A DNA stretch of 64,000 bases from Paenibacillus elgii NBRC 100335 (GTDB lineage Bacteria > Bacillota > Bacilli > Paenibacillales > NBRC-103111), in assembly GCF_004000865.1 (NCBI RefSeq), contig NZ_BIMB01000029.1, positions 22,520 to 86,519 on the forward strand, written 5' to 3'. The notes beneath the pieces were generated by a model. The model was not told the origin of the DNA. It saw only the letters and a program-made list of their open reading frames with translations, and did not search any database. Numbering within the stretch: position 1 is the first letter of the stretch; every line of letters begins with the position of its first letter. This document shows, one piece after another, positions 52,319-61,222 of the stretch. Made by a program: the position numbers and the translations under genes.

Positions 52319-53016
52319 AGATTCACGTAGAAGAAGGAGCCGGAAGCGAGGGACAAGCGGCAGCCGTGGAGCTTGCCGCCGGCGAAGCCGCCTTGGTACT
52401 GCATCCGAAGCAGATCATCGCCTTTCAGGGCCGTTCCGGGAGCCGGGAGGACCGTCTGCTGAATGTGGCCGGAGTTTATCGGAAGAAGCGTTGGATCGAG
52501 TCGCGTTTGACCGGCCCTGCGCGCTTTGTGCTGGGCGTTCCGGCAGGTTACAGCTTCCGGGCGATGGAGCTGCCGGAGGATAGCAGCCTGCTTTTCGACA
52601 TCCGGTATGTGCTGCTGTACAGCGAGGGGATGAAGCTGCAGAGCCGTTTCCAAAAAATCAAGCAAGCCGTTGTAACGCAGGATTGGATTCGGATGAAATT
52701 TTCCGGTGGCGGCACGCTCGGTCTGCTTAGCTGCGGTCCTTTGTGCGAGCTCACGATCGATCCGTCGGAACCGGTCTATGTCGATATTGGCTGTCTTGTC
52801 GCTTATCCGGAGGAAGCTAAGCTACAGCTTTGCGTCTACGGCAACCCGCTTGCGAGCCAGCGCATGAACTACCATTGGGAAATTACCGGCTCGGGCAAGG
52901 TGCTCTTGCAGCCTTCCAGACCGCGATTAGGGCTGGCCGACCCTTTGCAGGGCGATTCCTTGTTCAAACGGATTTTGAGAGAAGCGCTTCCGTTCGGTGG
53001 GGTCATTATAAAGTAA
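52315..53016 (+). CDS. AIM24-family protein
   Basis: 233 residues from ATG 52315, which overlaps the upstream stop as ATGA (AGGGAACAG upstream). The strand-rich body with GGGTLGLLSCGPLCELTID and EPVYVDIGCLVAYPE resembles the AIM24/DUF124 beta-prism family. Family members are widespread but their role is unclear. Close coupling to a membrane coiled-coil protein suggests a membrane-linked complex. Confidence 0.7.
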   Translation: MKIHVEEGAGSEGQAAAVELAAGEAALVLHPKQIIAFQGRSGSREDRLLNVAGVYRKKRWIESRLTGPARFVLGVPAGYSFRAMELPEDSSLLFDIRYVLLYSEGMKLQSRFQKIKQAVVTQDWIRMKFSGGGTLGLLSCGPLCELTIDPSEPVYVDIGCLVAYPEEAKLQLCVYGNPLASQRMNYHWEITGSGKVLLQPSRPRLGLADPLQGDSLFKRILREALPFGGVIIK

Positions 53017-53182
53017 GCGTGGCTTTGGCTTCGTGGTTTATGATTCAAGTCGCTGCGCCGAAGATAAGATAGCCGTTGGCTTTAGCTGTCCGGCCCTTAT
53101 TTTGTCCGCCGTGGACGGAAAAGCAACCTTTTTGGGATTGGCTGCGTAATTAATTATGGTTTCAAAGAAAGGATGTGAACCT

Positions 53183-54415
53183 ATGACCACTTCCTCGCCA
53201 GGAATGGGCAATTTATTTCGCAACCGGTTCGTACAAGTCATCCTGCTGTCGGGTTTGCTGCTGCAAATCGGCATTTGGGTGCGCAACTTTGCCATTTTGC
53301 TGTTTGTTGTCGATCAGACGAACGGGGATTCAAATGCCGTTGCGATGATCTCAGTGGCCGAATTTGCGCCAATCTTTATTTTCTCGTTTATCGGAGGTAC
53401 GTTCGCGGACCGCTGGAGGCCGAAGCGGACGATGGTCTGGTGCGATATTCTCAGTGCAGTATCCGTTTTTGCCGTGCTGCTGACTCTGGTATACGGCAGC
53501 TGGAAGGCCGTGTTTTTCGCCACACTGGTTTCCGCCATCCTATCACAGTTCTCGCAGCCTTCGGGGATGCGGCTGTTCAAGCTGCACGTGCCCGAGGCGC
53601 TCATTCAAGCGGGTATGTCGATTTACCAGACGATGTTCGCGCTGTTCATGGTACTGGGCCCGATTCTCGGCACCTTCGTCTATCAGCGTTACGGCATTGT
53701 GGTAGCCATCGCCATCATGGGCGTTGCCTTTCTGCTGTCCGCCCTGGTGCTCGTCATGCTGCCGCCGGATACCGAAGAGGAGACTGCCAAGGAGCGCACT
53801 TCCATTCGTGAGGAAATGGCCGCCGGTTTCCGCTACGTGCTGTCCCGCAAGCTGCTGTCCACGCTCGGTCTTTGCTTCATGACCGCCGGTTTCGCGATCG
53901 GCCTCATTCAGCCGCTCGGCGTCTTCCTGGTCACGGAACGGCTCGGGCTGCATAAAGAAAATTTGCAGTGGCTGATGACCGCGAGCGGCGTAGCGATGAT
54001 TGTAGGCGGCGGACTTGCCATGGGGCTGTCGAAGAAGTTTGCGCCCCAAGTGCTGCTCATAATCGGTATGGCGGTCAGTGCAATAAGCGTTGCTCTTACG
54101 GGCTTTTCGACAGTGTTGTGGTTTACACTGTTCGCCCAGTTCCTCGCAGGCTTGGTACTGCCCTGTATTCAGATCGGTATTAACACACTTATTTTGCAAA
54201 ATACGGACGGGGCGTTTGTCGGACGGGTCAACGGTATTTTGAACCCGATTTTTATGGGCTCGATGGTCGTGACGATGAGCTTGGCCGGCAGGCTGAAGGA
54301 GCTGTTTTCGATCGTGGGGATGTATGAAGCGTCGGCTGTTCTGTTTGCAATGGGCGTGCTGGTCATGCTTCCCGTTATGCGTATGCCGGCGAAGTCCGGG
54401 ATGCCTGAAGGTTGA
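53183..54415 (+). CDS. Major facilitator superfamily transporter
   Basis: 410 residues from ATG 53183, with AAAGGA 9 nt upstream; an in-frame ATG at 53156 has no SD. Twelve hydrophobic segments. FADRWRPKRTMVWCDI after helix 2 is the MFS A-like loop motif, and the layout (WVRNFAILLFVVDQTNGDS at the start) matches the MFS_3/enterobactin-exporter-like drug and siderophore efflux group. The substrate is unknown and no regulator is adjacent. Confidence 0.85.
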   Translation: MTTSSPGMGNLFRNRFVQVILLSGLLLQIGIWVRNFAILLFVVDQTNGDSNAVAMISVAEFAPIFIFSFIGGTFADRWRPKRTMVWCDILSAVSVFAVLLTLVYGSWKAVFFATLVSAILSQFSQPSGMRLFKLHVPEALIQAGMSIYQTMFALFMVLGPILGTFVYQRYGIVVAIAIMGVAFLLSALVLVMLPPDTEEETAKERTSIREEMAAGFRYVLSRKLLSTLGLCFMTAGFAIGLIQPLGVFLVTERLGLHKENLQWLMTASGVAMIVGGGLAMGLSKKFAPQVLLIIGMAVSAISVALTGFSTVLWFTLFAQFLAGLVLPCIQIGINTLILQNTDGAFVGRVNGILNPIFMGSMVVTMSLAGRLKELFSIVGMYEASAVLFAMGVLVMLPVMRMPAKSGMPEG

Positions 54416-54454
54416 GCGGGCAGTCACTAAAGCAGTAGGGAAGAGGAGCGGACC

Positions 54455-54545
54455 GTAGATATCATTACGCATACATTATTTGGCCTGACGCATACGGAGC
54501 CGTCGACAAACGCGGCATGACCCGGGCGGACAATCGTTTTTATTC
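54455..54545 (+). pseudogene. Remnant of a DUF457 (YdjM-like) membrane metal-dependent hydrolase gene
   Basis: Behind AGAGGAGCG, a codon GTA stands where a start is expected, followed by DIITHTLFGLT, the conserved N-terminus of the DUF457 family. A 1-nt loss near 54491 shifts the frame; in the new frame YGAVDKRGMTRADNRF continues the family pattern. Nothing of the remaining ~300 residues is found before the terminator at 54588. Start loss, frameshift and truncation show decay. Confidence 0.65.
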
Positions 54546-54587
54546 GAATTCATCGAGAAGCAAGGACTTCTAGCCTCGCATCCATGC

Positions 54588-54632
54588 AAAAACGCCTCGT
54601 TCCGGCGATTTATCGTCGAGAACGGGGCGTTT
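54588..54632 (-). terminator. Terminator of the SLH-CAP gene
   Basis: AAACGCCTCGTTC pairs with GAACGGGGCGTTT (one G-U), with inner CGGCGAT/ATCGTCG. The minus strand continues TTTTTG. Confidence 0.82.
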
Positions 54633-54648
54633 GCTGTTTCAAACGGGG

Positions 54649-56121
54649 TTAGGGAGTGTAAAAGTTTTGTGTGTAGTAGATGTGCATCGAGCCGCCAAAG
54701 CTGACGCCTACGCCAAGTCGCTTGATATCGCTCAGAAGGTTTTTGCGGTGGCCCTCCGAGTTCATCCAGCCATGGTGCGCGAAGATGGCGCTGGCTTGTC
54801 CGGCGGCGATATTCTCGGCTGCCGCACGGTAAGTAATGCCGTCCTGCTTCATCCGGTCGAACGGGCTGTGTCCGCTCGGATCGTTATGGTCGAAGTAGCC
54901 TTGGGCTCCCATATCCTGACTATGCTTACGGGCTGTGTCGGCCGCTTTGTCGTCCCAGACGAACGGCTGCAAACCGAGCTTCACTCGGGTGGCGTTCGCA
55001 AGATCAAAGCTCTCAAGCTCGAACGAGCGTGCGAGCGCGTCGCTGCCTTCCGGATAAAAGGAAGCAAACGCCTGCTCCGTCGGTTTCTCGATGACCTGCA
55101 AGCCCGTGACCGTATTGTCGCGATAAATATCGTAAAAAAAGGTGACATAAGCTCCGGCGATTTCGTACGTGCCATATTCGCCTTGGCCGTAATTAATCAT
55201 GAAGCGGGTATTTCCCTTCATAATATAAGAAACCGGACGACCGTACTGCTTCTCGACTTCGGCTTTGCCCAAGCCGTCGGCGATTCCTCGGTCCGTTCGC
55301 CAGTTGGCTGAAGGCGAATACAAGGCAACGACCTTGCCACCGCTGACGCCGATTTGGGCATAATCTTTATAGTCCTGGTTGTATATATACCATTGGAAGC
55401 CATATTCGCTTGCGTCTTTACGCGCAGGCTGCCCGAGCTTCTGCACGACTGCATCGGCGGAATCACCGATGGCCACGCCTTTGACCGAGACGACGGCTTG
55501 AGCTTGGGAGGCCACCGGAACGTCCGGTGCTTCCTTGGAAGTATCGGGGGCGGGACGGAGTGCGGAAACGTTTTGCTTCAGATTGCGGATGAATTGAACC
55601 GCTTCCGCCCGCGACAGGTGATCCGCCGCTTTGTAGCCTTCGACGGTCGCAGCCGTTTTCCCCCGGGACAGCCCTTTATCGAGCAAGTAGCGGATGGAAT
55701 CGTTCAAATTAAGCGCTTGCTGCTGCGTTGCCGCGATCAGCCGGGCGACATGGCCGCGATTGTAGGAATTCCGGTCCGTATTTTGGAGCAGCGGCCAATG
55801 GCGGGCAGTAGCATAGGAATAATAAGGCTCGTACCACGGCGCACCGGAGTCGGGCGTGGGGACAGCATTGTCCGGATAGGCGCGCAGCAGCATCGCGAGA
55901 AATTCCGGCTCGGAGACGTCGGCATTCGGACGAAACGTTCCGTCCTCGTAACCGTTGACGATGCCGTTTTTCACCGCCCACGAGATCGTGTCGGCGCCCC
56001 AGTGACGGCTTGTATCGGTAAACGCGGAAGCGTCGGCGGCATGCGAAGGAATGGAAGCGGAAAAGACGGAAGCGAGGCTCAGGGCAATGGGCAGAGCATA
56101 AGTTAACCAACGTTTGTTCAA
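54649..56121 (-). CDS. S-layer-anchored CAP-domain protein
   Basis: 490 residues from TTG 56121, with GGAGA 7 nt upstream. A signal peptide (about 1-29, SHAADA) is followed by SLH repeats (about 35-205; the first is clear, TSRHWGADTISWAVKNGIV, later copies diverged). A CAP-associated N-terminal domain (about 215-345, GDSADAVVQKLGQPARKD) precedes the CAP/SCP domain (about 365-490). CAP motifs are visible: NATRVKLGLQPFVWD, HSQDMGAQGYFDH and HHGWMNSEGHRKNLL. This layout is common in spore-forming Firmicutes; the activity is unknown. It has its own promoter at 56163. Confidence 0.88.
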   Translation of the reverse strand: MNKRWLTYALPIALSLASVFSASIPSHAADASAFTDTSRHWGADTISWAVKNGIVNGYEDGTFRPNADVSEPEFLAMLLRAYPDNAVPTPDSGAPWYEPYYSYATARHWPLLQNTDRNSYNRGHVARLIAATQQQALNLNDSIRYLLDKGLSRGKTAATVEGYKAADHLSRAEAVQFIRNLKQNVSALRPAPDTSKEAPDVPVASQAQAVVSVKGVAIGDSADAVVQKLGQPARKDASEYGFQWYIYNQDYKDYAQIGVSGGKVVALYSPSANWRTDRGIADGLGKAEVEKQYGRPVSYIMKGNTRFMINYGQGEYGTYEIAGAYVTFFYDIYRDNTVTGLQVIEKPTEQAFASFYPEGSDALARSFELESFDLANATRVKLGLQPFVWDDKAADTARKHSQDMGAQGYFDHNDPSGHSPFDRMKQDGITYRAAAENIAAGQASAIFAHHGWMNSEGHRKNLLSDIKRLGVGVSFGGSMHIYYTQNFYTP

Positions 56122-56162
56122 AGCGCATTCTCCTTTTGCCTAAGATGATATCGTTTCCATTA

Positions 56163-56191
56163 ACTATATAAGCCGTTTCTTTCCTTGTCTA
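56163..56191 (-). promoter_or_regulatory. Promoter of the SLH-CAP gene
   Basis: Minus strand TAGACA (56191-56186), 17 bp, TATAGT (56168-56163). Both hexamers match the sigma-A consensus at five of six positions. Confidence 0.65.
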
Positions 56192-56259
56192 TGTTAATCT
56201 TAACCAGCAAAGGCGGCACAAAGGGGGCGGAAGACGGGCAAACGAAATAAAAAGTTGAA

Positions 56260-56274
56260 ATGAAAGCGCTTGCT
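56260..56274 (+). promoter_or_regulatory. Catabolite-responsive element (cre) upstream of the glutamine-type ABC operon
   Basis: ATGAAAGCGCTTGCT matches the CcpA consensus WTGNAANCGNWNNCW at every position. It lies 120-134 bp upstream of the glnQ-like start. Confidence 0.65.
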
Positions 56275-56393
56275 GTTGGGCGAAACTTCGATTGCCCAGT
56301 CATAATTGGCGGCGAGCCCGCATACTTAATCTGAGACCGTAGGACAAAAAAGCATCATCCTTCAAAGCCGACATGCACAAAGGGGGTAGCGTC

Positions 56394-57122
56394 TTGATAC
56401 AATTCCAGGATGTGAACAAGCACTATGGTCATTTTCACGTATTGAAAAACATCAATTTGACGATTGAAGCAGGCGAGGTCGTTGTCGTGATCGGACCGTC
56501 CGGTTCGGGAAAAAGCACACTGCTCCGCTGCATCAACCGGCTGGAGACGATATCCGGAGGGGAGCTGACGGTAGACCAGATCAAGGTACACGACAAGAAA
56601 ACCGACATCAACAGCCTGCGGCGCAACATCGGCATGGTATTCCAGCATTTTAACTTGTATCCGCACCGGACGGTGCTGGAGAACATCACGCTGGCCCCGA
56701 TGAAGGTGCTCGGTCTCCCGCGTCAGGAGGCCGAAGAAACGGCTATGATTTATTTGAACAAAGTCGGCATTCCCGAAAAAGCAAAATCTTATCCGTCGCA
56801 GCTGTCGGGCGGACAGCAGCAGCGCGTGGCGATTGCGCGCGGGCTCGCCATGAAGCCGAAGATCATGCTGTTCGACGAGCCTACGTCGGCGCTCGATCCG
56901 GAGATGATCGGAGAAGTGCTCGACGTCATGCGCGACTTGGCCCAGGAAGGCATGACGATGGTCGTCGTCACCCACGAGATGGGCTTTGCCCGCGAAGTGG
57001 CCGACCGGATTGTCTTTATGGATCAAGGGCAAATTCTCGAGACGACGCCTCCGGCCGAATTTTTCGAGAGTCCGCGCGAGGAGCGGGCGCGCACGTTCCT
57101 TAGCCGGGTGTTGAATCACTGA
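56394..57122 (+). CDS. glnQ: Polar amino-acid (glutamine-type) ABC transporter ATP-binding protein
   Basis: 242 residues from TTG 56394, with AAAGGGGG 7 nt upstream; this start restores the canonical GlnQ opening [12 protein letters not shown], which the ATG at 56373 would precede by 7 extra residues. Walker A is GPSGSGKST, the Q-loop FQHFNLYPH, signature [16 protein letters not shown], Walker [15 protein letters not shown] and switch His VVTHEMGFA. First gene of a four-gene operon (ATPase, binding protein, two permeases) behind a cre site. Confidence 0.92.
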   Translation: MIQFQDVNKHYGHFHVLKNINLTIEAGEVVVVIGPSGSGKSTLLRCINRLETISGGELTVDQIKVHDKKTDINSLRRNIGMVFQHFNLYPHRTVLENITLAPMKVLGLPRQEAEETAMIYLNKVGIPEKAKSYPSQLSGGQQQRVAIARGLAMKPKIMLFDEPTSALDPEMIGEVLDVMRDLAQEGMTMVVVTHEMGFAREVADRIVFMDQGQILETTPPAEFFESPREERARTFLSRVLNH

Positions 57123-57162
57123 TTTGATTTTCGAATTCCTAACATGGAGAGGAGACTGGATT

Positions 57163-58020
57163 GTGAAAATGCTGAAAATGAAGAAGCTGTTTTCCTTAAC
57201 GCTCGTTTCGATGCTTATGATGACGATGATGGCGGGCTGCGGCACCAAACCGGCGGAGCAGCCGGGGGCCGGAGGCGGAACGCCCGCGAAGCCGGAAGCG
57301 GCTGCTTCTACAATTGAAGCGATTAAGAAACGCGGCAAGCTTGTAGCCGGGGTCAAATACGATACGAAGCTGTTCGGGCTGAAAGATCCGGGCACCGGCA
57401 AGGTCGAAGGCTTCGACATCGATATGGCCAAGCGGCTGGCGAAAAGCATTTTGGGCGACGAAACGAAGGTCGAACTGAAGGAGGTTACCTCCAAAACGCG
57501 CATTCCGATGCTGCAAAACGGCGAAATCGATATCATCATTGCCACAATGACGATCAACGAAGAGCGCAAGCAGCAGGTCGATTTCACCGATGTTTATTTC
57601 AAAGCGGGCCAGTCGCTGCTCGTGAAGAAAGGCAGCGCGATTCAGTCGATCGCCGATCTGAAGAAGGGCTCGAAAGTTATGGCGGTCAAAGGCTCCACGT
57701 CGGCGGTCAACATTCGGGCCAAAGCGCCCGAAGCGACGGTGCTTGAGTTCGACAATTACCAGGACGCGTTCACCGCGCTTAAGGCCGGTCAAGGCGATGC
57801 GCTGACCACGGACAATGCGATTTTGCTCGGGATGGTGAAGCAGGACCCGAACTTCCAGCTCGCCGGGGGCAATTTCACCGACGAGCCGTACGGGATGGCG
57901 ATCAAGAAGGGCGACAGCGAGTTTGTCGCTTACGTCAACAAGTTCCTGAAGGACATGAACGCGAGCGGCGAATACGACAAACTCTATGAGCAGTGGTTCG
58001 GAGAAAAGCCGGCGAAATAA
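57163..58020 (+). CDS. glnH: Polar amino-acid ABC transporter substrate-binding lipoprotein (GlnH-like)
   Basis: 285 residues from GTG 57163, with AGAGGAGA 7 nt upstream; the TTG at 57124 has no SD. The lipobox ends MMAGC. The SBP_bac_3 fold shows GKLVAGVKYDTKLFGLKDP, GFDIDMAKRLAKSI, IDIIIATMTINEERKQQVDFT and KGSTSAVNIRAK, all typical of glutamine/glutamate-binding members. It is 40 bp after the ATPase gene. Whether it prefers Gln, Glu or Asp cannot be read here. Confidence 0.9.
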   Translation: MKMLKMKKLFSLTLVSMLMMTMMAGCGTKPAEQPGAGGGTPAKPEAAASTIEAIKKRGKLVAGVKYDTKLFGLKDPGTGKVEGFDIDMAKRLAKSILGDETKVELKEVTSKTRIPMLQNGEIDIIIATMTINEERKQQVDFTDVYFKAGQSLLVKKGSAIQSIADLKKGSKVMAVKGSTSAVNIRAKAPEATVLEFDNYQDAFTALKAGQGDALTTDNAILLGMVKQDPNFQLAGGNFTDEPYGMAIKKGDSEFVAYVNKFLKDMNASGEYDKLYEQWFGEKPAK

Positions 58021-58067
58021 CAAGCCAAGCTTATATCCTTGTTGTCCGAAGGGAGGCTCAACCGGAC

Positions 58068-58727
58068 ATGAACGACCAGCTTTTGCGGTTCGATATTTTG
58101 ATCAAGCATTGGGATACCTACATGCTCGGCTTCGGCAATACGGTCAAAGCGAGCATGATCGCGCTGCTGGCAAGCTTTATTTTGGGAACGGTTATCGCCA
58201 TATTTCGGATGGCTCCGCTGAAGCCGCTTAACTGGCTAGGCACGGCATACGTCGAGTTTATCCGCAACATTCCTCTGCTGCTGATCGTTCTGTTGATTTA
58301 TTTGGCGGCTCCGACGCTCGGTCTGCCGTTCGACGGCTTTACGTCGGGGACGATCGCGCTGTCGATCTATACGGCAGCCTTCATTGCCGAGGCGATCCGG
58401 GCGGGCATCCTGGCCGTTCCGCAGGGTCAAACGGAGGCCGCACGTTCGTCGGGGCTGACGTACTTGCAAACCATGCGTCACGTGGTGCTCCCGCAAGCGA
58501 TCAAAATCGTCGTTCCGCCGCTCGGCAACCAATTTTTGAACCTGGTCAAAAATACGTCCGTGCTGGGCGTCGTCGCAGGTCTCGACCTGATGTACTTCGG
58601 CGACATCGTTTCGACGCAGACGTTCGTCACGTTCAGCGTCTACATTTTTATCGCACTGTTCTATCTTGCGCTGACGATTCCGTTAAGCTTGGGCGTCCGA
58701 TATTTGGAGAAACGGATGGCGTTCTAA
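58068..58727 (+). CDS. Polar amino-acid ABC transporter permease (GlnM-like)
   Basis: 219 residues from ATG 58068, with GGGAGG about 11 nt upstream. A HisM-type permease with several membrane spans: GFGNTVKASMIALLASFILG, the FIRNIPLLLIVLLIY segment and the EAA-like loop EAARSSGLTYLQTMRHVVLPQ. It pairs with the next permease, 30 bp downstream. Confidence 0.9.
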   Translation: MNDQLLRFDILIKHWDTYMLGFGNTVKASMIALLASFILGTVIAIFRMAPLKPLNWLGTAYVEFIRNIPLLLIVLLIYLAAPTLGLPFDGFTSGTIALSIYTAAFIAEAIRAGILAVPQGQTEAARSSGLTYLQTMRHVVLPQAIKIVVPPLGNQFLNLVKNTSVLGVVAGLDLMYFGDIVSTQTFVTFSVYIFIALFYLALTIPLSLGVRYLEKRMAF

Positions 58728-58757
58728 CGCCCGGCGCGGGAGGAAGGGGGAAGCGAC

Positions 58758-59414
58758 ATGGACTTCGCCGGAGCCTACGCCCCGGAAAATCTCAAGTTTC
58801 TGATGCAGGGGCTTTATGTGACGTTAAAAGTGGCCTTTTTCTCGGTCATATTCAGCTTTATCCTCGGCGCTCTCGTCGGCACGCTCAGATATGCGCGCGT
58901 TCCCGTGCTTTCTCAGGCGCTGGCGGTGGCTGTAGAGACGATCCGCAATTTGCCGCTCCTGCTCATTATCTTTTTCACGCGCTTTGCGCTGCCCGAGGTC
59001 GGGCTGAAAATGTTCCAAAATGCCGAGTACGCCGCAATCGTAGCGCTTACCGTGTTCGAAGCGGCGATGATTGCCGAGATTGTCCGCAGCGGACTGCTGT
59101 CAATCGAGAAGGGGCAGATGGAAGCGGCCCGTTCGTCGGGGCTCACCTACGTTCAGGCTTTGTGGCATGTGATTTTGCCGCAGGCGTTGCGCCGGATGGT
59201 GCCGCCGCTCGTCAGCCAGTTCATCTCGCTGCTCAAGGATACGTCGCTGGCGACGGTTATCGTGCTCGCCGAGCTCATGCACAATATGCAGATCGTAGCT
59301 GCGAAAAACCCGAACTGGGTCATCCCGGTTTTTATCGCCGGAGCGCTGATCTATTTTGTAGTCAACTACGTGTTGTCGCTGTTGGCCAAGCGGTTGGAAG
59401 TCCGGCAAACGTAG
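58758..59414 (+). CDS. Polar amino-acid ABC transporter permease (GlnP-like)
   Basis: 218 residues from ATG 58758, behind GGAGGAAGGGGGAAGCGAC. HisM-type: LKVAFFSVIFSFILGALVG, TIRNLPLLLIIFFTRFALP and the EAA-like loop EAARSSGLTYVQALWHVILPQ. Paralogous to the preceding gene, and last gene of the operon. A terminator follows at 59444. Confidence 0.9.
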   Translation: MDFAGAYAPENLKFLMQGLYVTLKVAFFSVIFSFILGALVGTLRYARVPVLSQALAVAVETIRNLPLLLIIFFTRFALPEVGLKMFQNAEYAAIVALTVFEAAMIAEIVRSGLLSIEKGQMEAARSSGLTYVQALWHVILPQALRRMVPPLVSQFISLLKDTSLATVIVLAELMHNMQIVAAKNPNWVIPVFIAGALIYFVVNYVLSLLAKRLEVRQT

Positions 59415-59443
59415 AATGGAATAAACTGGTTGGATGTCAAAAA

Positions 59444-59490
59444 AGAACCGCTTGCTGTGCTCCCTTGAAAGGGGGATGGCGAGCGGTTCT
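59444..59490. terminator. Bidirectional terminator after the glutamine-type operon
   Basis: AGAACCGCT (59444-59452) is complementary to AGCGGTTCT (59482-59490) with an inner CCCTT/AAGGG stem. The minus strand continues TTTTTTG, the plus strand ACTTTT. It also serves the 45-codon minus-strand ORF. Confidence 0.8.
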
Positions 59491-59510
59491 ACTTTTCATG
59501 GACTACGAGG

Positions 59511-59648
59511 CTACTTCTTCTTGCCGGTGTCGCAAGCGCCCGCCTCGCGGGATACCGTCTCCTCCGCCAGCTTGTCGCCGAATTGGTCCAAGCGTCCCGG
59601 CTGGCTGGCCGGTCCGTCGTTGTCCGGCTTGTTGTTTCTTCCTGTCAT
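59511..59648 (-). CDS. Small hydrophilic protein, 45 residues
   Basis: ATG 59648 to TAG 59511 on the minus strand, with a near-perfect GGAGGTGA 6 nt upstream and the terminator at 59444 downstream. The product starts MTGRNNKPDNDGPASQPGRL, is highly charged, has one Cys near the end (GACDTGKKK) and no hydrophobic stretch. Likely a cytosolic small protein of unknown function. It lies 57 bp beyond the YhfC-like gene's stop and may be co-transcribed with it. Confidence 0.6.
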   Translation of the reverse strand: MTGRNNKPDNDGPASQPGRLDQFGDKLAEETVSREAGACDTGKKK

Positions 59649-59705
59649 GGCTGCTCACCTCCATTCTATTGGTTAGCGTACCAAGAGGAGGGGGGAATTA
59701 TTTCA

Positions 59706-60482
59706 TCATTTTAGCCAAGCCTTCGATTTGAGGATGAAGGCCAGCGCGGCGAGCCCAAAAGCCGCCACGACGCCTTCCAGCAGCCAGATGTTCAATTTCA
59801 TTCCTTGACTGAGCCCCGGCAAAAAGTCGATCAGCGCATGAATCCCGATCGCATATGCCAAATACAACAGCTTGCGGCTGCGCACGGCGTAGAGCACAAT
59901 CAGCGACATAGCGATCTGAATCAGCAGCGCGGCAACCCGTTCGATTCCGCCTAAGGCAAAATGCGAGGCGGGCGTCGTGAGCAGCAGCGACTTCACGGCG
60001 AGCAGCGGTTCGCTCGGGGCGCCCGAAGCGAGCAGCTTATCGAATTGTCCGGCATTGATCAGCAGCGACATATAGAGCGATTGCACGCTGCCCAGCAAGC
60101 CGATGAGCACGGCTTCGATCCCGCCGTGGCCGAGCCCGAGCGCGATGCCGTCCTTCCGCTCCCGGTTGCGTTTAAGCCAGAAGCGGAAGGCGATGTAGCG
60201 CCCGGCTTCCTCGAAGATGCCGGCCGCCAATGCGCCATACGTTGCCAAGGCCAGCGGATTTCGGCTCATGAGGCTTGCAGTGTACGGATTGCCCTGCAGA
60301 ACGTAAACATGGAGTAGCTTCTCTAGCACCTGGCTGAACAGGATAAACACCAGAATGCCGATGCCGAATGCTTTGAGCGAAAACTTTTCTTTGCGGTAGT
60401 AAATGATAAATAAGGCTGCCGGCACGCCTATAGACAATACGGCGGTCGTGATCATGAATAGAATGGACCATGAGCTGACCAT
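59706..60482 (-). CDS. YhfC-family intramembrane glutamic-type protease homologue
   Basis: 258 residues from ATG 60482, with AAGGAAGTGA upstream. About seven membrane spans. Family motifs are intact: GIFEEAGRYIAF (Glu-Glu-x-x-R), GLGHGGIEAVLIG (His) and the late AIGIHALIDFLPG (His). These resemble the catalytic helices of CPBP/Abi-type membrane proteases. Targets are unknown. It lies 26 bp downstream of a diverged paralogue and in one operon with a winged-helix regulator. Confidence 0.8.
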   Translation of the reverse strand: MVSSWSILFMITTAVLSIGVPAALFIIYYRKEKFSLKAFGIGILVFILFSQVLEKLLHVYVLQGNPYTASLMSRNPLALATYGALAAGIFEEAGRYIAFRFWLKRNRERKDGIALGLGHGGIEAVLIGLLGSVQSLYMSLLINAGQFDKLLASGAPSEPLLAVKSLLLTTPASHFALGGIERVAALLIQIAMSLIVLYAVRSRKLLYLAYAIGIHALIDFLPGLSQGMKLNIWLLEGVVAAFGLAALAFILKSKAWLK

Positions 60483-60508
60483 GGGGGGTCACTTCCTTTC
60501 TCGGGGTC

Positions 60509-61222
60509 TTATTGCCATACAAGCAGACCTGCTGTTAAGGTGACGATTCCGACCGCGGCTACGAACAGCTCTGTCAGCGGCAGCGACCGTTTGGCCAGCC
60601 GGACGGAGACTAGGTTGAATGCGGTATGCGCCGGGATCATCAGTAGGAGCAGCCATGGCATATGGGCGATCAGCAGTGTGCTGCCGATGTGGAACATGCT
60701 GGCGAAAAGGCGCTCCAGTACGCCCCATAGCGGCGAGCTGTTCATTTGGCCGGTCGCTTCGAGGAACGCCTTGGCCTGCATCGCTTTTTCGTCCGTTCGC
60801 TTGATGATGGAGGCGAGGACGATCCCGTTGACGACGGCGAACACAACCTCGATGGCCGCCCAGCCTTGACCAAGGGAAAGGACGGAGTCGAGCGAGAAGC
60901 CGGTGATCCAGAGCGTCAGCAGCCGGACGCCTTCCTCCAACGGACCGGAGGCGGCTGCGACGAGCAGGCCGGCGCGCTCTTTCGGCTGCTTGCGGACAAG
61001 CAGCGCAATCGGACCGCGAAGCAGGAGCGCGGCCCACCAACCGGCCGCACCGATCCCGAAGGCGGCCCAATCCGCCGTAAGTCCGGCATAGCGGAAAGCG
61101 AGCCAGAAGGCGGCGGGAACGGCCAAATAAAGCGGAATCGCCATATAAAAGCGGCGTCCGATACGCTTGTAGTTGTCGGTCGGTTCGTTAGATGTTGTTC
61201 GGGTTGGATTCATGAGCGTCAC
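60509..61222 (-). CDS. Diverged YhfC-like membrane protein
   Basis: 237 residues from GTG 61222, which overlaps the upstream stop as GTGA (AAGGA 5 nt upstream). It aligns by motif with the next gene: GPLEEGVRLLTLW versus GIFEEAGRY, GQGWAAIEVV versus GHGGIEAV, ERLFASMFHIGSTLLI versus ERVAALLIQIAMSLIV, and IPAHTAFNLV versus GIHALIDF. The first conserved His is replaced by Gln here, though a late His remains. It may act as a partner or an altered-activity paralogue. Confidence 0.7.
   Translation of the reverse strand: MTLMNPTRTTSNEPTDNYKRIGRRFYMAIPLYLAVPAAFWLAFRYAGLTADWAAFGIGAAGWWAALLLRGPIALLVRKQPKERAGLLVAAASGPLEEGVRLLTLWITGFSLDSVLSLGQGWAAIEVVFAVVNGIVLASIIKRTDEKAMQAKAFLEATGQMNSSPLWGVLERLFASMFHIGSTLLIAHMPWLLLLMIPAHTAFNLVSVRLAKRSLPLTELFVAAVGIVTLTAGLLVWQ

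Noticed and set aside
54546..54587. Short frame FEFIEKQGLLASHP as a second gene fragment
   Set aside because: Too short to assign and not clearly linked to the DUF457 remnant.
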